DNA of 9,018 bases, from positions 1-9,018 of the forward strand of contig JAFPCL010000047.1 in assembly GCA_017390225.1 (NCBI GenBank), in the 5' to 3' direction. Below the pieces are notes generated by a model, which worked only from the letters and a program-made list of their open reading frames with translations, made no database searches and was not told the origin of the DNA. Shown here piece by piece: positions 1-7,195 of the stretch. This DNA is from Clostridia bacterium. GTDB lineage: Bacteria; Bacillota; Clostridia; CAKSNL01; HGM11501. How positions within the stretch are numbered: position 1 is the stretch's first letter; each line of letters begins with the position of its first letter. A program made the position numbers and the translations under genes.

Positions 1-1595
1 GCACCGTTCTCTTTTCCTTTGACAATTTTCTCATTGGCTGCAATGGTGACTGTCAAAGGCTCATATGTATCCTCGTTTTCCCATGAAGCATAGTATTCGG
101 TATGCTCATTTGCATAACAATATGTATCAGGAAAATACATATCATTGCCTCTCCATGCCTTCCAACCGGTGAACACATACCCATCTCTGGTCGGGATTTT
201 GGGGAACGTCACCCTGTCTTCTTCTTTTAAATTTTCAATACTGTGATATACCACATAGGTATCCGAATTGAGAATATTCCCCTCCCCATCTTCTACAGGA
301 ACATCATAATAGAAGTCCACACTGTAAGAGGCACTGGAGCAATAGATTACATATTTCCCCAATTTTTCTGTCGTAAAGACAATTTTATCGCAATCGGCTT
401 GAGTTATACGACTTGTTATGTCCTCAAACGCATCTCCGACATAAAACAGCCGATAATCCTTTCCTATATGCAACGGAACACCGCTTTTTTCCGGTGTGCG
501 GATCGATACAGTCATTTTCTTGATTTCCGGATACGGATTTTCTGCATCTTGATTACAAACCTCGAGCAGAATGATACGGTCGCTTTGCTCCGATTTTGCC
601 AGTATCGCTTCCTCGATTTCAATTTCTTCCGCCTCTCCGCTTTCCGTCAAATCGTTCACAAGAAAGTGTAAATAATCGATATCCTCCACCAAAGGCACAA
701 TTTTCACTTGACCTCTTAGCGGTACACTGTTATATCCTATGTTTTTATCTTCTCCACTCAAGTCATATGCTGCTGTACGAAAGCTTTCACTGACGGTATG
801 GGGCGATACATAGATACTCGTCGATTCATACATTGCACGGCGCACACCGTCTTCGTCCATTTGAATTCGGGTGTCGATGCCGTCAACCAATTCTCCGTCC
901 ATGCTCTGCGGCAGAGGAATCAAGCAGCGATAATCAAAAGCAATGTGTGCCGTAGCAGAGGTGTACGGATTTTCACTGTTGCCGGTTAGCGTGAGCTTGA
1001 CCATCGTGTCGTTTATTCTCTCTGCTTTTTCGACCGACACACCGTCTAAGCCCTCCACCTTCCATATGCTGTCCCAAGTGGCTTTGATTTCTTCTTTTTC
1101 TTCATCACTTTCGGCGGCATCATAAAGTGCGCGCCAATCATAGAAGCAGTTGATCCAATCTTCGGAAAACATGCCGTAGTTGGTGGAAAGAACGACGGTT
1201 GCCCCGTCCTCAAAGCCCTTGATGATATTCGCTTCCGTGCTGATGCGTATTGCTCGATATTCGGGAATCCGACACCAGGAAGCATAATATACGCTATAAT
1301 GTCTTGCCGCATGCGGTTGGGGCATAGTGTAGCCGGGTGCATACCATCCACCTGCTGCACGGGAAGCCCCATAGCCTCCGTCATAGGATTTCCAGCCGGT
1401 AAACACATATTCCGAACGTGTGGGAATCGGCGGAAATACAATCACATCTTCTTCTTTTAAATTTTCGATACTGTGATACAAGACGAAGGTTTCGGGATTT
1501 AAAAGCTCTCCTTCTTCATCATATTGCGGTTCATCCAAATAAAAGGAAACATCGTACACGGCACGGTCAAAGAGAAGCACAAACACACCCAGCTT
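1..1595 (-). pseudogene. InlB B-repeat surface protein, part downstream of an in-frame stop (runs off the window)
   Basis: This is the continuation, in the same frame, of the secreted protein that starts at 2060 and meets TAA at 1596-1598. On the minus strand the frame has no further stop for 531 codons, down to base 3, so the 3' end lies outside the window. It encodes two InlB B-repeat (Listeria-Bacteroides repeat, Flg_new) domains: one at about 1275-1553 with PTRSEYVFTGWK and a closing VYYASW, the other at about 81-320 with PTRDGYVFTGWK and EYYASW. The family is known from extracellular and cell-wall proteins of Firmicutes. Between the domains lies a stretch that repeats the N-terminal domain of the upstream piece. 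An open frame of this length with conserved domains argues that the stop is recent, read through, or an error. I cannot tell whether this part is translated. No anchor is visible because the C-terminus is missing. Confidence 0.72.
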
Positions 1596-1790
1596 TTAGG
1601 GAGAAAAGCTCACACCGGAAAAATTCTCCTGCTCGATGCATGCCGAAATATCCGTAAGCGCACCTTCCGCATCCAAAGAAAACAGCCGATAATCCTTTCC
1701 CATACGGTGCGTACTGCCCGTGCTAGTGGGATAATGAAGTTTTATGCGCCCATTTTCTACCGCCGGATAAGGATTTTCCTCGTTGTCGGT
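1..1790 (-). repeat. Two-copy ~1.2 kb internal repeat in the InlB-type gene
   Basis: Two long units of the coding frame align from ENPYP (1764-1778 and 528-542) through GKDYRLF, the KLG segment, YHSIENLKEED, the FTGWK InlB motif and the I(I/V)KG motif (about 1215-1226 and 15-26). The offset is 1236 bases at the start and about 1200 at the end, so each unit is roughly 400-412 codons with small indels. Identity is highest around YHSIENLKEED, where the DNA is also nearly identical (about 1447-1477 versus 215-245). The TAA at 1596-1598 aligns with GAA at 366-368. Confidence 0.75.
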
Positions 1791-2060
1791 TTTCACATCC
1801 ACGAGGGCAAACCAATCCTCCGGAGAAAGCATTTGCGCAATGCTTTGCGGCACTTCGATTTGCTCCGGCGCTCGTCCTTTGGTTACGATTTCCCCTTCCG
1901 CAAAGGAACAAAAATCCATAACCGATGCCTGCACGGTGTACCTCTTCGTGCCGTCCGCTTGGTACACGCCGCCGGAAACCCTTTGGGTTGCCGCTTGCGC
2001 ACCCACAACGGATAAGACAAGCACCAAAAGTACGATAAAAAAACCTAATTTTCTTTTCAT
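1596..2060 (-). CDS. Secreted InlB-repeat-type protein, N-terminal piece ending at a premature TAA
   Basis: This 154-codon piece begins with a clear Sec signal peptide: basic MKRK, then a hydrophobic run, then AQA|A with probable cleavage after residue 23. A beta-rich domain of unknown function follows, containing ENPYP (residues 95-99) and GKDYRLF (residues 121-127). The start at 2060 is chosen over an in-frame ATG at 2102 because a perfect AAGGAGG sits 7 bases upstream of it, and the signal peptide begins exactly there. The frame ends at TAA (codon 155) in the segment SFSP-stop-KLG. The second copy of this domain, further along the same frame, reads FTTEKLG, so the stop replaces a Glu codon by a single-base change. 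As written, the product would be a short secreted domain without the InlB repeats. It lies 57 bases downstream of the 1180-residue secreted protein and is probably cotranscribed with it. Confidence 0.7.
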   Translation of the reverse strand: MKRKLGFFIVLLVLVLSVVGAQAATQRVSGGVYQADGTKRYTVQASVMDFCSFAEGEIVTKGRAPEQIEVPQSIAQMLSPEDWFALVDVKTDNEENPYPAVENGRIKLHYPTSTGSTHRMGKDYRLFSLDAEGALTDISACIEQENFSGVSFSP

Positions 2061-2067
2061 GATACAT

Positions 2068-2074
2068 CCTCCTT
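2068..2074 (-). promoter_or_regulatory. Ribosome binding site AAGGAGG fixing the start at 2060
   Basis: A perfect AAGGAGG lies 7 bases before the ATG at 2058-2060. It decides against the in-frame ATG at 2102, which has no comparable site. Confidence 0.8.
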
Positions 2075-2091
2075 TTTTGTTTTTATTCTCT

Positions 2092-2106
2092 GTGCATTTC
2101 ATGCAC
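2092..2106. other. Short intercistronic inverted repeat
   Basis: GTGCAT and ATGCAC form a perfect 6-bp stem around a 3-base loop, in the 57-base gap between the two surface-protein genes. On the minus strand it is followed by an A-rich rather than a T-rich tract, so it does not look like a terminator for this operon. A small processing or translation-modulating hairpin is possible, as is chance. Confidence 0.3.
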
Positions 2107-2117
2107 CCATGCGCTTT

Positions 2118-5100
2118 TTATTGCACTTGCTCTGTGCTGTATTTCGATAAATCAAAATCCGCACAGTCTACAATATAAACCACCATATCAATTACCTGTC
2201 CGTCCACGATTTTGGTATACATAAAGTAGCCTTCGCCTTTCTTGGTGGTACTGCCGTCTCTATCCAAGGTAATGTTGGCAGGTCGAATCAAGCTCAAGTC
2301 AAAGTCATAACCCTCATAAACATCAAAATACACATTTTTGCGAGAAAGATCTACCATATACAGAAGGTCATCCATTTGGGCGGTATCAATCTCTGCAATA
2401 TAGAGCACATTTTCGGGGCTGATGTCATCTTCCGTGAAAGGATGTGCCGAGAGCTTAAATATGGGATTTCCTGCCGCATTGTATTCCTTCGCCGCAACAT
2501 AGCCGTAGATTTCCTCTACCGTCTGCCCGTCGGCATTGATATAGGTGTTGTGGAACCCATCGGAATCACGAAGCACTTCCTCTGCCGTAAACAACACTCG
2601 AATTCCTTCAATCTCCAGTTCATCATTCAAGGTAGCGGCAATTACATCCCCTTCATATAAATCCAAACCGAAAAATCTACCACTGTCCGTCGTGTTTCCC
2701 TTGCGATCTGTGATTTTTGCCGTGGGAGAAACAAAAATCGTCCATATTTCTTCGTAGTTTTGATAAACATCCAGCGCGTCCTGTGCATCTCCTTCTTCAT
2801 TCTCATATTCCGACGCCTCATATACAATCATAAACCGTTCTGTATCTACCACGGAATAATCTGTATAATTTACCACAATCGCATCGGGCACGGTTTTATC
2901 GCCACCGACAGAAACGAGATATTCGCCTGTGTAGGTCTCACCGTCCTTGAGCACCTTTTGAGAAATCTTTATATAATCCTGTCTGTTTTCTATCCCGTTT
3001 TTAACCGCATAAACAACCGTACTTTCCGTAATCTTTATGTCTCCCAGCATCCCTGTTTCGGCATCATAAACCGCCGTGAAGCTATCGCCGTATGTTCCCG
3101 TTGTGGCTTCATTGTCCGTTGGGATAATCAATGTGGAGATTTCTCCGTTAGCGTTTAGCTTATAGAAAAACAAATCGCATGCTATCATTTTGCCCCATTT
3201 TTTATAATACCAAAAACCACCCTCGGTCCAGCTTTCTGCATTCTTTGCAAAATCTGCTCTTGATTGTGCCCGATGGAACGCACCGCCCGAAAATACCGCT
3301 ACCTGTTCCGCAACAGGATAGGTGTTCCATGTGCCGTCTGCATCCAATACCGTCAAGGAAATATCGGCATCCGGCCCCGTGACTTCTTGATTCACGCTGA
3401 ATATATAGCCAAGCGATGCGCCCTTTTCATTATAATGATCTAAATCAAAATCGGCACAATCAACGATGTAAACGACGGCATCCAAGATCCTGCCATTCAC
3501 AATTTTGGTATACATAAAGTAGCCGTACCCATCTTTCAATGTATCTCCGGATTTGTCAAGTGCGATATTGCCGGCTTTCACATCCGAAAAATCAGATTTC
3601 ACGGTAATGCTTATGTTTCTTCCGGACAAATCGACATAATAAACAGAGCCATATAAATTGCTACTCCGAACACGGTCGAGTCGATCCACATTTTCTAACG
3701 CCGTGTTATCATCAAAAGGATAAGCAGATAGGTTGTAATAATCAACGCCTGCTATGGTCGTTCCGCTCTCTGCGACGTAACCGAAAATTTCTTCTTCCTC
3801 CAAATCATCTGCATTGGTATAAGCATAGTACCATCCGGGCGTGTTGTCCCGTGCGGTTTCTGCGGAGAATAACATCTGTATCTTTGTCAGTTCTCCCGTC
3901 GTTACATTCTGTTCGATAGATACAACATCGCCCGTGAATATGTCAATGTTGTCAGCATCCATATCCGCACCAAAGGTGTCTTTCATTTGAACATCCTTTG
4001 AAATCATCCATGTTTGGAGCGTTTCTTCTCCGTACTGATACCCCATAAGGGCATATTGCGGTTGTCCGTCGGCTCCCAATGTATACATAACTTCTTCAAC
4101 TACGACAAATTGATCGTAATGATACGGATATTTCGTTGGCAAGATATCCGTGTAATAAATGGTCATGCATTTGGCTTCTCCTTTTGAAGATGGCGAAACA
4201 TACACATCCCCGTAATACGCATATCCGTCTTTGAGCACATCAGATGCAACCGTCACATTTTCTTCTTTATCGTAAGCATTGGCTTTGATCGTATAGACCA
4301 GTGCATCCTCCGGCAAAACGAAACCATTTATCGTATGCGTGTTTGCATCGTAAAGACCGCAATAATATTGGTTGGAATAAGAATACTTTTGTGTATTTGG
4401 TGTTGCGGCAAAGGAAAGAAAAATAATTTCTCCCGAGCTATTTATCTGATAGCGAATAACATCCTTTTGCACCGCAAGCTGATTCTCTTGATATCTTATG
4501 GTATTCCCGCTCCATGCACCGCAAAACTCCAAAAAACCAGATGTTGACATGCTCATATGCATTTCATTTTCATATAAAACGCGCACATTTTCCGCTACGG
4601 GATAATAGTGCCATTTGCCTTTTTGATCCATCAAGCGCAAATTCAACCTGCCGTCTTTATCCAACCCGGCATGGTGCAGATAAGCATATTCTGCGGTTTG
4701 ATTCAATTGCTCCTTTAGCATTTCTTCGCAGTTCACCATATAAACAACGGCTTCCTCAAAGCTCTCTTCTTCGCCATACATTCCTCTGAAATATACAAAG
4801 AATCCCGTATCGCTGTTAATAAAATTGTCTGCTGAAACATTAGAAAAATCCGTACCCACCGTTACAGATGGGTTGGCGAGGCAAAGGTCAACATAATATA
4901 CGATGGTTTGTTCCTGCTCCAAATCTGCCGCCCATATCTTACTCGGCGAGATTGGGGAATCATACAGTTTGCAAGCATCTGTTGTTGTTCTTTTTTTCAC
5001 ATAACCGAAATATTCCTCTGTGCTTAAAATTCCTTCTGCATCCAGAAATTCCCTTGACCATCCGCCGGCACATTCCCTGACATCTGTACCACACACAAGC

Positions 5101-5660
5101 CGCTTCATGTGGGCAATTTCTCCGTTTTCATTTTGTGAAAACAAAATCACATCGCCGGCATCCAAATCCTCATAGCCCATGCTATGCCCCTTTATGTCTT
5201 CTCCAATAACATGATCCGCCAAAGGAATCTCCACCTCTTGGGAACTGCCTTCATAATATCCGTAGACTGCGTTTTTCATTTGATTATCTTGCAGGAAGCC
5301 GCCGATTGTGGTCACCAAAAAGATATGTGATGTTTCATCTACTATCGCTCGAACCGCCACATCTTCAGAAGCAGGCACCGATCCTAAAAGCGGTGCATCC
5401 CACCACAAAACCTTGATGTGATCCCCGTGTTGCATCGCATCAAAGGAAACCGTGGATAACTCCTCCGGTGCATAGGATTTCACGGCAATCATTCTTCCGT
5501 CGCGGTAGAGCGCCGCATACACACGTCCCTTCGTTACATCACCGGAGAGAGAAACCGTCAGTAGTTCATTCACCGATACGGTTCTGTCCGAAGCTAAAGC
5601 CTGCCAAAGCATGCCGACGAACAGCAAGCAAAGCACCAATAAAGCAACTGTTTTTTTCAT
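2118..5660 (-). CDS. Large secreted modular repeat protein of unknown function (1180 aa)
   Basis: The protein opens with a Sec signal peptide (MKK, a hydrophobic stretch, then ALA|S, cleavage after residue 23). The rest is three related modules of about 410-430 residues, probably beta-rich. Recurring landmarks are a GDV(V/I) strand (residues 169-171, 577-580, 1004-1007), GYV (219-221, 627-629, 1053-1055), YxVDL (255-259, 674-678, 1101-1105), and a Tyr-rich segment ending in VVYxVxC (305-311, 729-735, 1160-1166). In copies two and three this last part reads GYFMYTKIV then VVYIVDCADFDL. The third module breaks off soon after that, 10 residues before the C-terminus. I see no SLH domain, LPXTG signal, C-terminal membrane helix or catalytic motif, so it may be a free or non-covalently attached exported protein. 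The start is supported by AAGGAGG at 5670-5676, 9 bases upstream. It is the first gene of the operon that continues into the InlB-type gene. I do not recognise the family. Confidence 0.9.
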   Translation of the reverse strand: MKKTVALLVLCLLFVGMLWQALASDRTVSVNELLTVSLSGDVTKGRVYAALYRDGRMIAVKSYAPEELSTVSFDAMQHGDHIKVLWWDAPLLGSVPASEDVAVRAIVDETSHIFLVTTIGGFLQDNQMKNAVYGYYEGSSQEVEIPLADHVIGEDIKGHSMGYEDLDAGDVILFSQNENGEIAHMKRLVCGTDVRECAGGWSREFLDAEGILSTEEYFGYVKKRTTTDACKLYDSPISPSKIWAADLEQEQTIVYYVDLCLANPSVTVGTDFSNVSADNFINSDTGFFVYFRGMYGEEESFEEAVVYMVNCEEMLKEQLNQTAEYAYLHHAGLDKDGRLNLRLMDQKGKWHYYPVAENVRVLYENEMHMSMSTSGFLEFCGAWSGNTIRYQENQLAVQKDVIRYQINSSGEIIFLSFAATPNTQKYSYSNQYYCGLYDANTHTINGFVLPEDALVYTIKANAYDKEENVTVASDVLKDGYAYYGDVYVSPSSKGEAKCMTIYYTDILPTKYPYHYDQFVVVEEVMYTLGADGQPQYALMGYQYGEETLQTWMISKDVQMKDTFGADMDADNIDIFTGDVVSIEQNVTTGELTKIQMLFSAETARDNTPGWYYAYTNADDLEEEEIFGYVAESGTTIAGVDYYNLSAYPFDDNTALENVDRLDRVRSSNLYGSVYYVDLSGRNISITVKSDFSDVKAGNIALDKSGDTLKDGYGYFMYTKIVNGRILDAVVYIVDCADFDLDHYNEKGASLGYIFSVNQEVTGPDADISLTVLDADGTWNTYPVAEQVAVFSGGAFHRAQSRADFAKNAESWTEGGFWYYKKWGKMIACDLFFYKLNANGEISTLIIPTDNEATTGTYGDSFTAVYDAETGMLGDIKITESTVVYAVKNGIENRQDYIKISQKVLKDGETYTGEYLVSVGGDKTVPDAIVVNYTDYSVVDTERFMIVYEASEYENEEGDAQDALDVYQNYEEIWTIFVSPTAKITDRKGNTTDSGRFFGLDLYEGDVIAATLNDELEIEGIRVLFTAEEVLRDSDGFHNTYINADGQTVEEIYGYVAAKEYNAAGNPIFKLSAHPFTEDDISPENVLYIAEIDTAQMDDLLYMVDLSRKNVYFDVYEGYDFDLSLIRPANITLDRDGSTTKKGEGYFMYTKIVDGQVIDMVVYIVDCADFDLSKYSTEQVQ
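2139..5168 (-). repeat. Three large protein-level modules within the 1180-residue gene
   Basis: The conserved core of each module spans about 4641-5168 (residues 165-340), 3351-3944 (573-770) and 2139-2663 (1000-1174). Modules two and three are closest. They share an exact 23-base DNA match at 3502-3524 and 2209-2231 (encoding the GYFMYTKIV region), 1293 bases apart, or 431 codons in frame. Module one is more diverged. The pattern fits in-frame duplication followed by divergence, or partial gene conversion between the last two copies. Confidence 0.75.
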
Positions 5661-5780
5661 AAACGAATGCCTCCTTATTTTATTCTATTCTTCCCTACCC
5701 GTTCCGACAAGCCACATAGGCGGAATTTTAACAAGCAGGGGCATACGGTGTTCAAATTTCTTTGTCCATCCTACATTTTT

Positions 5781-5809
5781 ATAGTAGCATTTTTTATTTT
5801 TCTTGTCAA
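5781..5809 (-). promoter_or_regulatory. Second, weaker candidate promoter for the surface-protein operon
   Basis: On the minus strand TTGACA (5804-5809) is followed by a 17-base spacer and TACTAT (5781-5786), 4 of 6 bases matching the -10 consensus. It lies downstream of the consensus promoter and would give a leader of about 115 bases. The upstream edge of its -35 box is 9 bases from the tandem repeat at 5819-5858, so a regulator bound there could affect it. Confidence 0.45.
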
Positions 5810-5818
5810 TAGTTTGTG

Positions 5819-5858
5819 CACGAGTGGTCGTTTTTTGACACGAATGGTTCATTTTTCA
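5819..5858. promoter_or_regulatory. Two tandem 20-base imperfect repeats, candidate XRE operator
   Basis: Positions 5819-5838 and 5839-5858 match at 15 of 20 bases, both beginning CACGA(G/A)TGGT and continuing into a T-run. Each copy contains a small dyad (CGA-GTGG-TCG, and GAA-TGG-TTC). Head-to-tail spacing of 20 bases, about two helical turns, puts both copies on one face of the DNA. That the adjacent XRE protein binds here is inference from position and symmetry. Confidence 0.4.
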
Positions 5859-5892
5859 TTGTTTTTTTCATTTTATTATTCCTCATATGAAT

Positions 5893-5921
5893 ATTATATT
5901 CCAAATTTTTATGAATGTCAA
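5893..5921 (-). promoter_or_regulatory. Consensus sigma-A promoter for the surface-protein operon
   Basis: On the minus strand TTGACA (5916-5921) is followed by exactly 17 bases and TATAAT (5893-5898), a full 12/12 match to the vegetative consensus. Transcription would start near 5886 and give a leader of about 225 bases before the ATG at 5660. It is close to the regulator gene on the other strand, so the two could be controlled together. Confidence 0.75.
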
Positions 5922-5967
5922 GAATTTTTTATGCAATAATAGAATAATAGAATGAAGGGGTGACGGC

Positions 5968-6189
5968 ATGAAAAATTTAAAGCTTATTCGTGTGACAAAA
6001 GATTTTACACAGCTCAAGGTGCAAATGGAAACGGGGATCAGCCAAAGTGTTTTATCCAAATACGAGCATGGCGACTTGATGCCCACCTGTGAAAATTTAA
6101 TGATTTTGGCAGATTTCTACGGAACCAGTGTGGATTTTCTTTTGGATCGCACCGATCATATCAAACCATATCCTGCAAAAAAAGCATAA
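5968..6189 (+). CDS. Small XRE/Cro-C1 helix-turn-helix transcriptional regulator (73 aa)
   Basis: The 73-residue protein is essentially a single HTH_3 (Cro/C1) domain. MKNLKLIRV is helix 1, TQLKVQMETGISQSVLSKYE carries the scanning and recognition helices, and ENLMILADFYGTSVDFLLDRTD is the typical closing part of the fold, with a short Pro/Lys tail. Proteins of this size and pattern are common stand-alone DNA-binding regulators in clostridia. There is no ligand or protease domain. AAGGGGTG at 5955-5962 supports the start. The gene is divergent from the surface-protein operon and is followed 1 base later by a strong terminator, so it is monocistronic. It probably regulates itself or the divergent operon, which is inference from arrangement. 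Its target is not known from sequence. Confidence 0.9.
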   Translation: MKNLKLIRVTKDFTQLKVQMETGISQSVLSKYEHGDLMPTCENLMILADFYGTSVDFLLDRTDHIKPYPAKKA

Positions 6190-6190
6190 C

Positions 6191-6228
6191 AAAAGACCTC
6201 CCAAACTTTAGCCTTGGGAGGTCTTTTT
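6191..6228. terminator. Strong, probably bidirectional rho-independent terminator
   Basis: A perfect 14-bp stem (6191-6204 with 6214-6227, core GACCTCCCAA/TTGGGAGGTC) encloses a 9-base loop. The 3' arm is T-rich on the plus strand and the 5' arm supplies T's on the minus strand. It lies between the regulator (ends 6189) and the convergent metal operon (ends 6241), so it can end both transcripts. Confidence 0.9.
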
Positions 6229-6240
6229 CTTCTTATTATA

Positions 6241-7182
6241 TCAATAAAACGTAGCCACTTGTTTTTCGGGCATCTCGGCAGGTTCTCTTTTGATTTCATT
6301 CAGCACAGGGCCTTTTTCCTGATACAGCGCATGGAATGCAAAAGAAATTTTGGCTTCGATGATAAACCAGTCCCGATTGTGAAGCCCTGCGGTGTTGCTT
6401 GTTTTGACCACCACGGGCTGATATGCGATATCGTCCTGACAACAAGTCATCACATGGCGACCGATAACATAACAGCCACGGGGGAGCTTATCGTCATATG
6501 CCACCGTGCCTTTAAAGCGGACGGTTTTTCCGATATATTTCTGCATATCCTCGGACAAATCCCGATACCAGATGGCATAGTCGTCGTCGCCAATCTCAAT
6601 CACGGGCGCATCCACATCAAAGGGCAGCGGATCTTCGATATCGTCGTATTCCACTCTGCCGTCTTCATATTCATAGGCAATGTCTGCCCGACGGGAGGAA
6701 GCACGGACAACCTGATGGACTGCCATGCGGTCGATGCCGTCTTGGTAGCGATTGAGCACCACAATTTCCGCACTTTGGAGCTTGTCCACCATCAAGGAGC
6801 GCATATTGGCATTGTAGTTCAAAAAGGTGGTGGCATCGGCAAACATCATTTCCTGATAAATCATCCATCCTTCGGGAAGTGCGCCATAGAGCGTGTTCAG
6901 CTCCCACATGCCGTTGTATTCAATCATGATGCGCTGGAATTTATATTTTTTATACAGGGCAAGAAAAAGCTCTTCGGTCAAATCTTCTTCATTTTCCACT
7001 GTTTCCACCCAGAATTTTTTAGTGACAAAGCGTTCGGGAACATATTCTTCCTCGCCTTCCTCGCAAACCAGAAGCAGTGTTTTCTTGGAAGGATCAAAGC
7101 GCTCGTCCTCCATGGTTTCCTGGATAAATTTCGTTTTGCCGGATTCCAAAAATCCGGTAAACAAATAAACCGGCATTTCCAT
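6241..7182 (-). CDS. CobW-like P-loop GTPase fused to a YcgQ/DUF1980-like C-terminal domain
   Basis: The protein has 313 residues from the ATG at 7182. Residues 1-160 resemble a COG0523/CobW G domain: Walker A GFLESGKT at 10-17 and, aligned with the neighbouring GTPase, IEYNG at 87-91 and VVLNRYQ at 141-147 in the guanine-specificity position (a poor match to NKxD). The CxCC metal site of the family is absent. From about residue 200 the sequence changes to a domain like the C-terminus of YcgQ (DUF1980, TIGR03943): IGKTVRFKGTVAY, then GRHVMTCCQDD (241-251) with paired Cys247-Cys248, then DWFIIEAKI. In other Firmicutes COG0523 proteins and YcgQ/YcgR-type membrane proteins are associated with zinc homeostasis. 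Here the two parts are on one soluble chain with no membrane segment. It is the last gene of the operon, 12 bases after the canonical GTPase, so a shared metal-delivery role is likely. The metal is not proven. Confidence 0.78.
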   Translation of the reverse strand: MEMPVYLFTGFLESGKTKFIQETMEDERFDPSKKTLLLVCEEGEEEYVPERFVTKKFWVETVENEEDLTEELFLALYKKYKFQRIMIEYNGMWELNTLYGALPEGWMIYQEMMFADATTFLNYNANMRSLMVDKLQSAEIVVLNRYQDGIDRMAVHQVVRASSRRADIAYEYEDGRVEYDDIEDPLPFDVDAPVIEIGDDDYAIWYRDLSEDMQKYIGKTVRFKGTVAYDDKLPRGCYVIGRHVMTCCQDDIAYQPVVVKTSNTAGLHNRDWFIIEAKISFAFHALYQEKGPVLNEIKREPAEMPEKQVATFY

Positions 7183-7188
7183 TTGTGT

Positions 7189-7195
7189 CACCTCT
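7189..7195 (-). promoter_or_regulatory. Ribosome binding site deciding the start of the fusion GTPase
   Basis: AGAGGTG lies 6 bases before the ATG at 7180-7182. A GTG three codons upstream (7189-7191) is in frame but is part of this site, so the ATG is preferred. The site begins right after the upstream gene's stop (7195-7197), overlapping it by a base, which points to coupled translation. Confidence 0.65.

Larger units (their letters stand above)
5661..5967. other. Divergent intergenic control region
   Basis: This AT-rich stretch between two divergent genes contains the ribosome binding site of the secreted protein (AAGGAGG, 5670-5676), two candidate minus-strand promoters, a 20-base imperfect tandem repeat, and just before the regulator an 8-base tandem repeat of AATAATAG (5935-5950). 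The regulator has an AAGGGGTG site at 5955-5962. I found no convincing plus-strand promoter with both boxes. A short plus-strand open frame at 5667-5939 has no ribosome binding site and an AT-driven composition, so I do not call it a gene. Confidence 0.7.

Noticed and set aside
1046..1441. 131-codon minus-strand frame
   Set aside because: It is in another frame of the InlB-type gene, whose own frame shows the conserved FTGWK domain across the same bases.
1596..1598. Reassigned stop codon (alternative genetic code)
   Set aside because: TAA ends other genes here (the 1180-residue protein, the XRE regulator and the CobW GTPase), so a general reassignment is not supported.
5835..5840. TTGACA on the plus strand as -35 box for the XRE gene
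   Set aside because: No acceptable -10 hexamer lies 16-18 bases downstream; the bases fall within the tandem repeat instead.
5667..5939. Hydrophobic 90-codon plus-strand frame in the divergent intergenic region
   Set aside because: No ribosome binding site, AT-driven Phe/Tyr composition, and it lies across the promoters and the tandem repeat.
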